A stretch of 5,282 bases of DNA from Bacteroidota bacterium. GTDB lineage: Bacteria > Bacteroidota > Bacteroidia > Bacteroidales > Prolixibacteraceae. The stretch spans positions 1-5,282 of the forward strand of contig JAEWME010000046.1 of NCBI GenBank assembly GCA_023393265.1, in the 5' to 3' direction. Below the pieces are notes generated by a model. The model worked only from the letters and a program-made list of their open reading frames with translations, was not told where the DNA came from and did no database searches. The position numbers and the translations under genes are program-made. Below, piece by piece: positions 1 through 5,282 of this stretch; the first letter of the stretch is position 1, and each line of letters begins with the position of its first letter.

Positions 1-1413
1 ATCGCTGTTGGTCGACGCAGCGCCTTTTAGCACCACCACCTGATTGAGATCGACTCCCAATTCAGCTTTTTGCATAAACCGGATCTGTTTGGTAATCATG
101 AGCGAGCAAATAACCAGGAAGCACGACATAAAAAACTGAAAACCAACCAGCCATTGCGAGCCGCTGTTTTTAGCCAGTTTCTTCTGCTGTGTCAGCGCCG
201 GATTAACTTTCAGCAAAGGCACCGCACTGACGAAAGACGTAAAAACAACACCGGCAATTAAAACCAGCAACAACAGTCCAAGTATTTTGGGATAATCAAC
301 TTGTCCAGTTCCGATTGGCGTTTCGATGATCCGGTCGAAGAAACCGCGCGTGATAAAGTACAGCACCACCGCAGCAACGATCGCCCCCAGGTTGATCAAC
401 CCGCTTTCGATAAGCGAAAGTTTGATCAGGTTAAATCTGCTGGCACCCAGTTTCCTGAAAGTAGCAATCACATTGATCCGTTTGCGGGCAAGTGCGGTGG
501 AAAGATTGATGTAATTCATCCAGATAACCAGCAAAATAAGGGCAGCAATCAGTGTGAGCGCCGAGATGGTTTTCTCGCGTGTGCTCGTGTTCAGTTCGCC
601 GCTGCGGTCGCTGGAATAGTGTACCATCGAAACCGGCTGCGAGACAAAAGTGCCTTTGCGCTGCTGGTTGTTGAGGTGAGTCAGGTATTTTTCGGCTACA
701 TTTTTCAGCCCTGCATCCAGTTTTTCCTGACTGGCACCTTCTTTCACCTTCACGTAAGTCCACCAGGCATCGCCGTTCCAGCTTCCTTCAGCCGACACCC
801 AGTTGAAGTGGATGAAAGTCCGGATGGGCATAAAAAAGTCGAAATGGAGGTGCGAATTCGACGGTATATCTTTAAAAACGCCGGTCACTTCATGCGGCAT
901 CCCCTCGTTCACATAAATCACTTTCCCGACTGGATTTTCATTTCCGAAGATTTTTTTTGCCATCGATTCCGAAATCACCGTCGTTAGTTTTTCGGTCAGT
1001 TTGGGTTCTCCGGATACCATTTTAAAGTTGAAAACCTTAGCAAAATCACCATCGACCCAAAGATTGGGCTGATCGCAATAATATTTGTCGCCGTAGCGCA
1101 CCAGCACATTTTCGAGGTAAGCCAGGGCGCTGTATTCAACCTCCGGAATTTCGTCCTTCAGCACGTGGTAAAGGCGGTCGGGCGTTTTCGCCGAATGCAG
1201 CACCATCTGCCCATCCTGGACCACGTCGTAGTTTACGCGGTAGATGCGGTCGGAACCATCGAAAAAAGAGTCGTAGCCTTTCTCGTAGCTGATATAAACA
1301 ATCAGTTGAAAAAAGAAAAGCAGACCAACGGCGAGTCCGAAAATATTTAACAGTGAATGAAATTTGTTTTTTTGAAGGTGTTTAAAAGTTGATTTAACGT
1401 TAAGCAGATTCAT
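1..1413 (-). CDS. FtsX/MacB-type ABC transporter permease, 3' end outside the window
   Basis: Reading the reverse strand from the ATG at 1413-1411 gives 471 uninterrupted codons to base 1, so the C-terminal part lies beyond the window. Visible architecture: a short basic N-terminus ('KHLQKNKFHS'), TM1 at about residues 21-42, a MacB-type periplasmic domain at about 43-280 (with 'SESMAKKIFGNENPVGK' and 'VTGVFKDIPSNSHLHFDF', typical of the family), then TM segments at about 283-303, 336-355, 377-398 and 421-441, and the beginning of the second periplasmic domain. This is the 'duplicated' permease type with two periplasmic domains, usually near 780-800 residues. The cytoplasmic segment after TM2 reads 'RINVIATFRKLGAS', where relatives usually have a KEIGIRK-like motif. 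No clear Shine-Dalgarno sequence precedes the ATG, but the N-terminus aligns with the family start. It lies downstream of, and co-directional with, the 777-residue permease, 200 bp away. Transport substrate unknown. Confidence 0.93.
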   Translation of the reverse strand, partial: MNLLNVKSTFKHLQKNKFHSLLNIFGLAVGLLFFFQLIVYISYEKGYDSFFDGSDRIYRVNYDVVQDGQMVLHSAKTPDRLYHVLKDEIPEVEYSALAYLENVLVRYGDKYYCDQPNLWVDGDFAKVFNFKMVSGEPKLTEKLTTVISESMAKKIFGNENPVGKVIYVNEGMPHEVTGVFKDIPSNSHLHFDFFMPIRTFIHFNWVSAEGSWNGDAWWTYVKVKEGASQEKLDAGLKNVAEKYLTHLNNQQRKGTFVSQPVSMVHYSSDRSGELNTSTREKTISALTLIAALILLVIWMNYINLSTALARKRINVIATFRKLGASRFNLIKLSLIESGLINLGAIVAAVVLYFITRGFFDRIIETPIGTGQVDYPKILGLLLLVLIAGVVFTSFVSAVPLLKVNPALTQQKKLAKNSGSQWLVGFQFFMSCFLVICSLMITKQIRFMQKAELGVDLNQVVVLKGAASTNSD

Positions 1414-1510
1414 AAGCAGGTAATATCAGGTTGTTTGTTCTTATTTATTTGGTTTTGTTTATTTCTTATTCTACAACTGAGTTTCAGGGATTTTAGCTTT
1501 TCCTGCATTT
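1414..1510. other. AT-rich spacer upstream of the downstream permease
   Basis: This 97-bp stretch precedes the 1413 start codon on the minus strand. I see no gene, no convincing Bacteroidota TTTG/TAnnTTTG promoter on the minus strand, and no strong ribosome binding site. The plus strand is T-rich. Together with the repeat at 1511-1613 it makes up the whole 200-bp gap between the two permease genes. Confidence 0.5.
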
Positions 1511-1518
1511 ACCCGAAA

Positions 1519-1532
1519 TCCCCTAAAGGGGA
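1519..1532. repeat. palindrome, left end of short repeat
   Basis: TCCCCTAAAGGGGA is a perfect palindrome apart from its AA centre and can form a hairpin. On the minus strand it is followed only by a brief TTT, so it is a weak candidate for an intrinsic terminator. The same 14 bases recur at 4048-4061. Confidence 0.75.
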
Positions 1533-1584
1533 CTTTGAAACATTACATCTTTCTCTTTTTGTTCATTTTGTCTTTTTTCTCAGC

Positions 1585-1599
1585 CCCTCCTTCGGAGGG
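1585..1599. repeat. 6-bp-stem GC-rich hairpin, right end of short repeat
   Basis: CCCTCC and GGAGGG pair perfectly around a three-base TTC loop. The hairpin lies 15 bp downstream of the permease stop codon on the minus strand. What follows it in the direction of transcription is A-rich rather than T-rich, so it does not look like a standard rho-independent terminator. It could still stabilise an mRNA 3' end or act as an element end. Confidence 0.7.
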
Positions 1600-1613
1600 A
1601 TTGGGGGAGGCTT

Positions 1614-1776
1614 CTATTCATACCTCAGCGCCTCCACCGGATTTCGCGTGGCAGCTTTCCAGCTTTGCCAGCTTACGGTTAACAATGCAATTCCCAACGC
1701 CGCGAAGCCAGCCAATGCAAAAATCCACCAGCTTAGTGTGGTTTTATAGGCAAAGTTTTCCAGCCATTTATTCATG
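1614..1776 (-). repeat. near-duplicate permease 3' end, copy 1
   Basis: This segment encodes the last 53 residues and stop of the 777-residue permease. It aligns without gaps to 4505-4667: about 21 mismatches in the first 160 bp by hand count, roughly 87% identity, including a 36-bp exact match at 1741-1776. The encoded tails match at 50 of 53 residues, and similarity drops sharply beyond this block. Either strong constraint on the tail or recent exchange between paralogues would explain it. Confidence 0.8.
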
Positions 1777-3947
1777 GCATAATACGCAATTGGCGTGGCA
1801 ATTACAAACGCAATGGTGACCCATTTTACAAAGTCTTTATTCAGCAAAGCCATTATTTCTGAAATTCGAGCGCCGTTTACTTTTCGCACACCAATTTCCT
1901 TGGTACGGTTTAAACTGATCAGGAATATCTGTCCAAGAATTCCCATGCAGGTCAGTGCAATGGCAATCATCGAAAAGAAAGTGATCGACATAGCCAGCTT
2001 ATCTTCTTTGGCGTACATGGCCTGAAACTGGCTATCGTAAAAAGCAAATTCCATCGGATCTTCGGGAAGAAGACTTTTCCATGTTTTTCGCAACAGCTTC
2101 ATTTGTTCGCCAACATTACCGGGCGTCAGGCGTATCGAAAGCGTATTAAACTCCCGGTCTGGTTCGTAGAGCAGGGCAACTGGCGTCAAACCGGCATGCA
2201 GCGATTCGACATTGAAATTGTTTACTTCCCCCACCACAAGGTAACCGCCTTCCCTGCCATTGTTGTATTTTTTGCCATCGAGATTTTCCCATCCAAATCG
2301 CGTTACTGCAGCTTCGTTCATCAGGCAGGCCTGATCTTTATCGCCCGGCAAAAAATTTCGGCCCGCTGTTAACTGAAGTCCAAAGGTTTCAAGAAAATCG
2401 TCGGAAATGTATATACAGTTCACCATAAATTCGTCATCTTTTACACCACTTCCCATGCTCATGTTGATATGGCCGGGATAACCGTTGCTCAGTGCACTGC
2501 CGCTTACAAAAGGAAGTTTGGCAACTTCATTTTTCAACGCCTTCTGGCTTTGAAATTTATATGGCAGTTCAAGACGAACAAGATGCGCTTGGTTGAAACC
2601 CAAATCGTGGTATTTTACAAACTGAAGCTGTTTAAAAATCAGCATCACAACGGCAATCAGTGCAATTGAAACCGTAAGCTGAAAAGTAAGCATGGTCTGC
2701 TTTCCCCATTGTTTGCCGGTTCGTTTTTTCCCTCCGGAAAGGAAATCAGAAATGTTGAACTTCGATAAGATATAAATAGGCGCCAGGCTGTTGAGTAGAA
2801 TTATTCCGCCCACAACAGCAGCAAAAACAGGCATAACCTGATAAAAATTTACGTCGGAGAGATGGACTTCCCGGCCAAACAAAACGCCGGTTGAGGGCAA
2901 TAACAGGGCAACCAGGAAAACTGAAAATGCCAGGGCAATCACATTTCCGAGCGAAACCTCAATAAGCGAATCGGCGAGTAAGTGAAGTTTCTCGGCGCCA
3001 TTGGTTTTGTTAATCCCAATTTCCTTCATTTTGGCATATTGCATCGACACGGTGTAATTCAGGTAATTAATACTGGAAAGCAAAATGATCAGGATACCGA
3101 TAGCCAGAAAAATAAGCAACATTTTTGAATTGCCTTTGAAATGATTGTCGGACCAACCTAAATTCTTAGTGGACAGATAAATATCGGAATAGCGCTGAAG
3201 GGCGAGGCTGTCGGTTGTGGTGTTGAATTTGTGAATGGAAGCATTAAGGTTTTTAGCCAGTTCGTCGGGATTTACCCCTTTTTTCAGCAAAAGCACCTGC
3301 TCAACCGGATAAATACAAACACCATCGTTGCATTCCTGAGCCATCTGAAAATCTTTATTTTCGCTGTTCAAAAGCATTTCTGCTTTGAAACTTGAATTTT
3401 CGGGGAGGTCTTCCATTACAGCCGTAACCGTTGCGGAATAAAACTCCTGACTGATGGTTCTCCCAAGCGGATTTTTATCTCCGAAAAGTTTTTTGGCCAC
3501 CGATTGGGTTATAACAGCCGAGTTTAGCTGACTGAAAGGTTGTTCTTCCAGGCTCAACAATATCTTCACCGAGAAAACATCGAAGAAGCTATTGTTGGTC
3601 GAAACAACATATTCTACGCGGATATAATCTTTTGTTTCCGGGTCTTTCAGTGTTATCGGGTAATAAGAAAAGCCGAGCGGACAGGTTTTCTTGATGTCCG
3701 GATAATTCTCGGCAAGCACAGCATTCAGCTTATAATCGAGGCCCGATTTACTGTTTTTTGCATCATATAACCTGAAAATGCTTTTGTAATCGGCAAAATG
3801 CCTGTCCACATTTTTCTCGGCGCTGTAAAACAATCCAATGAGGATGGATGCAGTAAAGCCGATCGCAAATCCACCAATGATTAAAAAAGAGTACAGTTTG
3901 TTTTTCAACAAATTTCTGACGGCCAGTTTTATTTTAAATCGAATCAT
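1614..3947 (-). CDS. FtsX/MacB-type ABC transporter permease, complete (777 aa)
   Basis: This is a complete inner-membrane permease with the two-periplasmic-domain layout. Order: basic N-terminus 'RNLLKNKLYSF' (11-21), TM1 about 20-42, first MacB-type periplasmic domain about 43-270 (with 'ITQSVAKKLFGDKNPLGR' near 146-163), TM2 275-299, cytoplasmic 'KEIGINKTNGA' (308-318), TM3 329-352, TM4 370-394, TM5 419-440, second periplasmic domain about 441-650 (with 'TAGRNF' near 527 and 'VVGEVNNFNVESL' near 571), TM6 653-678, 'KEIGVRKVNGA' (683-693), TM7 708-728, TM8 739-760, and the C-terminal 'NPVEALRYE'. Such proteins work as dimers with a separate ABC ATPase, coupling ATP hydrolysis to periplasmic conformational change; the substrate is unknown. 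The ATG at 3947 fits the family N-terminus, with a weak AGAAAG just before it. It starts 24 bp after an orphan permease 3' end. Its last roughly 160 bp closely match those of the permease at 4505. Confidence 0.96.
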   Translation of the reverse strand: MIRFKIKLAVRNLLKNKLYSFLIIGGFAIGFTASILIGLFYSAEKNVDRHFADYKSIFRLYDAKNSKSGLDYKLNAVLAENYPDIKKTCPLGFSYYPITLKDPETKDYIRVEYVVSTNNSFFDVFSVKILLSLEEQPFSQLNSAVITQSVAKKLFGDKNPLGRTISQEFYSATVTAVMEDLPENSSFKAEMLLNSENKDFQMAQECNDGVCIYPVEQVLLLKKGVNPDELAKNLNASIHKFNTTTDSLALQRYSDIYLSTKNLGWSDNHFKGNSKMLLIFLAIGILIILLSSINYLNYTVSMQYAKMKEIGINKTNGAEKLHLLADSLIEVSLGNVIALAFSVFLVALLLPSTGVLFGREVHLSDVNFYQVMPVFAAVVGGIILLNSLAPIYILSKFNISDFLSGGKKRTGKQWGKQTMLTFQLTVSIALIAVVMLIFKQLQFVKYHDLGFNQAHLVRLELPYKFQSQKALKNEVAKLPFVSGSALSNGYPGHINMSMGSGVKDDEFMVNCIYISDDFLETFGLQLTAGRNFLPGDKDQACLMNEAAVTRFGWENLDGKKYNNGREGGYLVVGEVNNFNVESLHAGLTPVALLYEPDREFNTLSIRLTPGNVGEQMKLLRKTWKSLLPEDPMEFAFYDSQFQAMYAKEDKLAMSITFFSMIAIALTCMGILGQIFLISLNRTKEIGVRKVNGARISEIMALLNKDFVKWVTIAFVIATPIAYYAMNKWLENFAYKTTLSWWIFALAGFAALGIALLTVSWQSWKAATRNPVEALRYE

Positions 3948-3971
3948 CTTTCTGATTTTTAGATTAGTTTA

Positions 3972-4029
3972 TTACTCGTACCGCAACGCCTCAACCGGGT
4001 TGCGCGTGGCGGTTTTCCAGCTTTGCCAG
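3972..4029 (-). pseudogene. orphan permease 3' end (last 18 codons plus stop)
   Basis: The reverse strand of this stretch reads WQSWKTATRNPVEALRYE followed by a TAA stop, in one frame. That matches the ends of the two permeases finishing at 1614 and 4505 (WQSWKAATRNPVEALRYE and WQSWKAATQNPVEALRYE). Homology stops abruptly at the first Trp: bases upstream in the reading direction belong to the DUF559 insertion, so no gene body is attached. Against the copy at 4505-4562 I count about 9 differences in 58 bp (about 84% identity). The stop lies 24 bp before the ATG of the 777-residue permease, a normal operon spacing. It is therefore either the original end of the upstream permease, displaced by the insertion, or the remains of a fourth permease that was deleted. 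Confidence 0.85.
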
Positions 4030-4035
4030 TTTCTT

Positions 4036-4061
4036 TTCACCCCTAAATCCCCTAAAGGGGA
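4036..4061 (+). repeat. left terminal inverted repeat with hairpin
   Basis: TTCACCCC, then TAAAT, then the palindrome CCCCTAAAGGGG. It matches the reverse complement of 4479-4502 with two one-base gaps and a mismatch. The TAG stop of the DUF559 gene (4054-4052) lies inside the palindrome, so the gene's last codons are encoded by the repeat. Confidence 0.7.
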
Positions 4062-4462
4062 CCTGGATAAAGCTCCGATTTACGCCGTTTGCAAACTAGT
4101 TCTATTTCTTTTATTACTTGTTTAATATTATTTTCAACTTCTTCATTTGTAAATCGGATTACTTTGATTCCCCAGTGTTCTATTTCTGCCTCACGCCCAA
4201 TGTCATATTCTCTTTGATCAACAGATTTATGTATTCCACCGTCAATCTCAATGACAAGTTTTAGCTGATGACAATAAAAATCGGCTATAAATATGTCAAT
4301 CGGATGTTGTGCTTTAAATCTTAATCCCAGCATTTTATTCGATTTCAATTTCTCCCAAACAGATTTTTCTGCTTGAGTCATATTCTCACGCATTGCCTTT
4401 GCCCTTTCAAAAATGATTGGCTTGGCGTTGTAGAACATTGAAACCTGATTGCTTATACCCAT
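4052..4462 (-). CDS. DUF559 / Vsr-like PD-(D/E)XK endonuclease domain protein (136 aa)
   Basis: The protein is a small single-domain nuclease of the DUF559 type (PF04480), a family related to Vsr very-short-patch-repair endonucleases within the PD-(D/E)XK superfamily. Visible family signatures in order: 'MTQAEKSVWEKLKSNKMLGLRFKAQHPI' region (28-55) with conserved R48, F49, Q52 and H53; 'IADFYC' (59-64) with the acidic D61; 'LVIEIDGGIH' (69-78) with E72, D74 and H78; 'YDIGREAEIEHWGIKVIRFTNEEVENNI' region (86-113) with R90, R103, F104, N106 and E108. The catalytic-type residues are all present, so it appears intact. Length is typical, about 110-140 residues. No membrane segment or signal peptide; presumably cytoplasmic and DNA-acting. 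The ATG at 4462 is chosen because AAGGA lies 5 bases upstream. The last residues, 'PGPL', come from the terminal repeat. It is unrelated in function to the surrounding transporters, which fits a passenger or selfish gene. Cleavage specificity unknown. Confidence 0.9.
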   Translation of the reverse strand: MGISNQVSMFYNAKPIIFERAKAMRENMTQAEKSVWEKLKSNKMLGLRFKAQHPIDIFIADFYCHQLKLVIEIDGGIHKSVDQREYDIGREAEIEHWGIKVIRFTNEEVENNIKQVIKEIELVCKRRKSELYPGPL

Positions 4463-4467
4463 CTCAT

Positions 4468-4472
4468 TCCTT
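4468..4472 (-). promoter_or_regulatory. Shine-Dalgarno sequence for the DUF559 gene
   Basis: On the minus strand AAGGA lies 5 bases before the ATG at 4462. The nearby alternative ATG at 4467-4465 runs into a stop after four codons, so the site supports the 4462 start. Neither complete permease start in this window has so clear a site, and strong Shine-Dalgarno sequences are less usual in Bacteroidota. Confidence 0.6.
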
Positions 4473-4478
4473 CGTTAA

Positions 4479-4502
4479 GCCCCTTCAGGGGTTTGGGGTG
4501 AA
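4479..4502 (-). repeat. right terminal inverted repeat with hairpin
   Basis: Contains CCCC-TTCA-GGGG (4480-4491), then TTT and GGGGTGAA (4495-4502). Reverse-complemented it reads TTCACCCC-AAA-CCCC-TGAA-GGGG, the counterpart of the left end at 4036-4061. It ends two bases before the TAA stop (4507-4505) of the upstream permease. Confidence 0.7.
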
Positions 4503-4504
4503 GA

Positions 4505-4667
4505 TTATTCGTACCTCAGCGCCTCCACCGGGTTTTGCGTAGCAGCTTTCCAGCTTTGCCAGCTTACCGTGAGCAGCGCAATTCCCAATGCCAGCAGCCC
4601 AGCCAGTGCAAAAATCCACCAACTTAAGGTAGTTTTATAGGCAAAGTTTTCCAGCCATTTATTCATG
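4505..4667 (-). repeat. near-duplicate permease 3' end, copy 2
   Basis: Partner of 1614-1776, with the 36-bp exact match at 4632-4667. Its first 58 bp (4505-4562) also pair with the orphan copy at 3972-4029. It therefore acts as the right-hand direct repeat flanking the DUF559 insertion. Confidence 0.8.
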
Positions 4668-5282
4668 ACATACCAGGCCAATGGCATTGCCATAACGATG
4701 GAAATTAAAACCAGTTTCAGAAAATCCTGAGACAAGGAAAAAGTGATCTTTAAAACACTCGCTCCCATAATTTTCCGGACGCCGATCTCTTTTTTCTTTT
4801 GTTCGGCATTGTATGCAGTGAGTCCAAACAAGCCTAAACATGAAATAAATATTGCCATCAGGGTGAAGGAATTAATGATGCGCGACATGGTTATCTCCGA
4901 TTTATATTGCTTGTTTACCTCGTCATCGAGAAATGTATATTCAAACGGCGTGTTGGATAAATCTTTCTGCCACAAAGTTTCCATTTCCTTCAAAAGCGAT
5001 CCGTAATTGGTACTGTTTACCGACACAATCAGGTGAGAAAGATCGCTTTCGCTGGGGTTGTACGAAAGCATAAATGGCCGTACATCGTTGCGTAATGAGC
5101 TGTAATTGAAATCGTTCATAACTCCGACGATTTCGACATGCGACTCTGTACCGGAGCCATACCGGGAATACAACAAAGTACCCGGAGCATCTTCGGGGCT
5201 GATTCCCAGTCTCTTGATCATTGATTCGTTGACCAGAACTTTATTCAGGTCGTCGGATTTGAAATCCCGTCCGCTGATCAGG
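4505..5282 (-). CDS. FtsX/MacB-type ABC transporter permease, 5' end outside the window
   Basis: The reading frame is open from the window edge (first full codon at 5281) to the TAA at 4507-4505, giving the last 258 residues of a permease. It begins in the second periplasmic domain with 'LISGRDF' and 'VLVNESMIKRLG', followed by 'VEIVGVMNDFNYSSL', both standard in this family. Then come a TM segment at about visible residues 135-157, the cytoplasmic 'KKKEIGVRKIMGAS' (162-175), TM segments at about 187-206 and 218-241, and the tail 'NPVEALRYE'. The internal Met at 5221 is not the start, since the homologous sequence continues upstream of it. It would be the most upstream gene seen here in the permease operon. 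The insertion carrying the DUF559 gene begins right after its stop. Its last 53 residues are 94% identical to those of the 777-residue permease while the rest is clearly diverged. Substrate unknown. Confidence 0.94.
   Translation of the reverse strand, partial: LISGRDFKSDDLNKVLVNESMIKRLGISPEDAPGTLLYSRYGSGTESHVEIVGVMNDFNYSSLRNDVRPFMLSYNPSESDLSHLIVSVNSTNYGSLLKEMETLWQKDLSNTPFEYTFLDDEVNKQYKSEITMSRIINSFTLMAIFISCLGLFGLTAYNAEQKKKEIGVRKIMGASVLKITFSLSQDFLKLVLISIVMAMPLAWYVMNKWLENFAYKTTLSWWIFALAGLLALGIALLTVSWQSWKAATQNPVEALRYE

Larger units (their letters stand above)
1511..1613. repeat. short gene-less repeat element with two palindromic ends (MITE-like)
   Basis: The left end holds the palindrome TCCCCTAAAGGGGA (1519-1532), identical to the one in the left end of the DUF559 insertion at 4048-4061 and likewise preceded by an ACCC-AAAT stretch. 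The right end holds CCCTCC-TTC-GGAGGG (1585-1599) followed by a G-run, which recalls the CCCC...GGGG...GGGG layout at 4480-4498. Read as reverse complement, the right end resembles the left end, so the two are loose inverted repeats around a T-rich core of about 50 bp. The core has no coding capacity. The right edge abuts the stop codon of the 777-residue permease (1616-1614), just as the DUF559 insertion abuts the stop of its upstream permease. CCCCTAAAGGGG-type repeats are common between genes in Bacteroidota. Calling this a degenerate or non-autonomous relative of the DUF559 insertion is inference. Confidence 0.6.
4036..4502 (-). mobile_element. putative DUF559-nuclease insertion with inverted-repeat ends
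   Basis: A 467-bp unit starts with TTCACCCC (4036-4043) and ends with GGGGTGAA (4495-4502), a perfect 8-bp inverted repeat. The inverted match continues inward with small gaps through CCCC-TAAA-GGGG on the left and its counterpart on the right, giving imperfect ends of about 24-26 bp, each with its own hairpin. The only gene inside is the DUF559-type nuclease, oriented with the operon. Its interior is AT-rich: 79 of 240 G+C over 4081-4320 by hand count (33%), against about 53% in the adjoining 4501-4560, although the 777-residue permease gene also has AT-rich stretches. There is no transposase and no obvious short target duplication. Instead it is flanked by copies of a permease 3' end (3972-4029 and 4505-4562). 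Mobility is inferred from this structure only. Confidence 0.6.

Noticed and set aside
301..987. Long plus-strand reading frame (228 codons) and others antisense to the permeases
   Set aside because: It lies wholly opposite a well-supported permease frame, has a biased composition without recognisable domains, and its neighbours are all minus-strand. It is a shadow of the real gene.
1..1413. Frameshift or truncation in the low-coordinate permease
   Set aside because: Manual translation of the minus strand from 1413 to 1 shows no stop and continuous family-like sequence. It merely runs off the window.
1519..1599. Intrinsic terminators between the two permeases
   Set aside because: The two hairpins are real, but neither is followed by a convincing T-run on the minus strand, so I list them as repeats rather than terminators.
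1435..1749. Plus-strand frame of 104 codons spanning the short repeat
   Set aside because: Its sequence is the translation of the T-rich spacer, the palindromic repeat and antisense permease tail. It has no independent coding evidence.
4029..4504. Insertion sequence with its own transposase and short target-site duplication
   Set aside because: The only gene is a nuclease of the DUF559 type, no DDE, HUH or serine recombinase motifs are present, and the immediate flanks show no clear short direct repeat.
4659..4841. Alternative minus-strand frame inside the upstream permease
   Set aside because: It overlaps the real permease frame with its conserved KEIGVRK and TM segments in another register; shadow only.

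Overview
The window reads as part of an operon of large FtsX/MacB-type ABC transporter permeases from a member of the Bacteroidota. All real genes are on the minus strand, so transcription runs from high to low coordinates. The phylum call rests on the tandem roughly 800-residue permeases with the N-terminal pattern 'RNLLKNKxYSF', the 'KEIGVRK' cytoplasmic motif and a C-terminus ending 'NPVEALRYE', plus GC-rich palindromic CCCCTAAAGGGG-type intergenic repeats. A more precise placement (for example Marinilabiliales or Prolixibacteraceae) would be a guess. No ATPase subunit, regulator or RNA gene is visible.

Layout in transcription order: (1) the 3' part of a permease, 5282-4505, cut by the window edge; (2) a compact insertion, about 4502-4036, bounded by imperfect terminal inverted repeats and carrying a single 136-residue DUF559 / Vsr-like PD-(D/E)XK nuclease gene; (3) an orphan 58-bp copy of a permease 3' end (4029-3972), encoding the last 18 residues and stop of a permease; (4) a complete 777-residue permease, 3947-1614, starting 24 bp after that orphan stop; (5) an intergenic stretch, 1613-1414, holding a short (about 100 bp) gene-less repeat with ends of the same style; (6) the first 471 codons of a third permease, 1413-1, open at the window edge.

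The permeases are membrane proteins that would pair with an ABC ATPase encoded elsewhere. Their substrate cannot be told from the sequence; annotation pipelines often label this family 'antimicrobial peptide' or 'lipoprotein release/efflux' permease.

The most interesting part is the nuclease-bearing insertion. It begins 2 bp after the stop codon of one permease. It is bracketed by direct copies of the permease 3' end, so recombination between them would delete the insertion and leave an intact permease 24 bp from the next gene. A gene-less repeat of related design sits immediately after the stop codon of the next permease. Together these suggest a small selfish or homing-like DUF559 element, and a MITE-like relative, associated with permease 3' ends. 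That reading is inference; the repeats and gene boundaries are directly visible.
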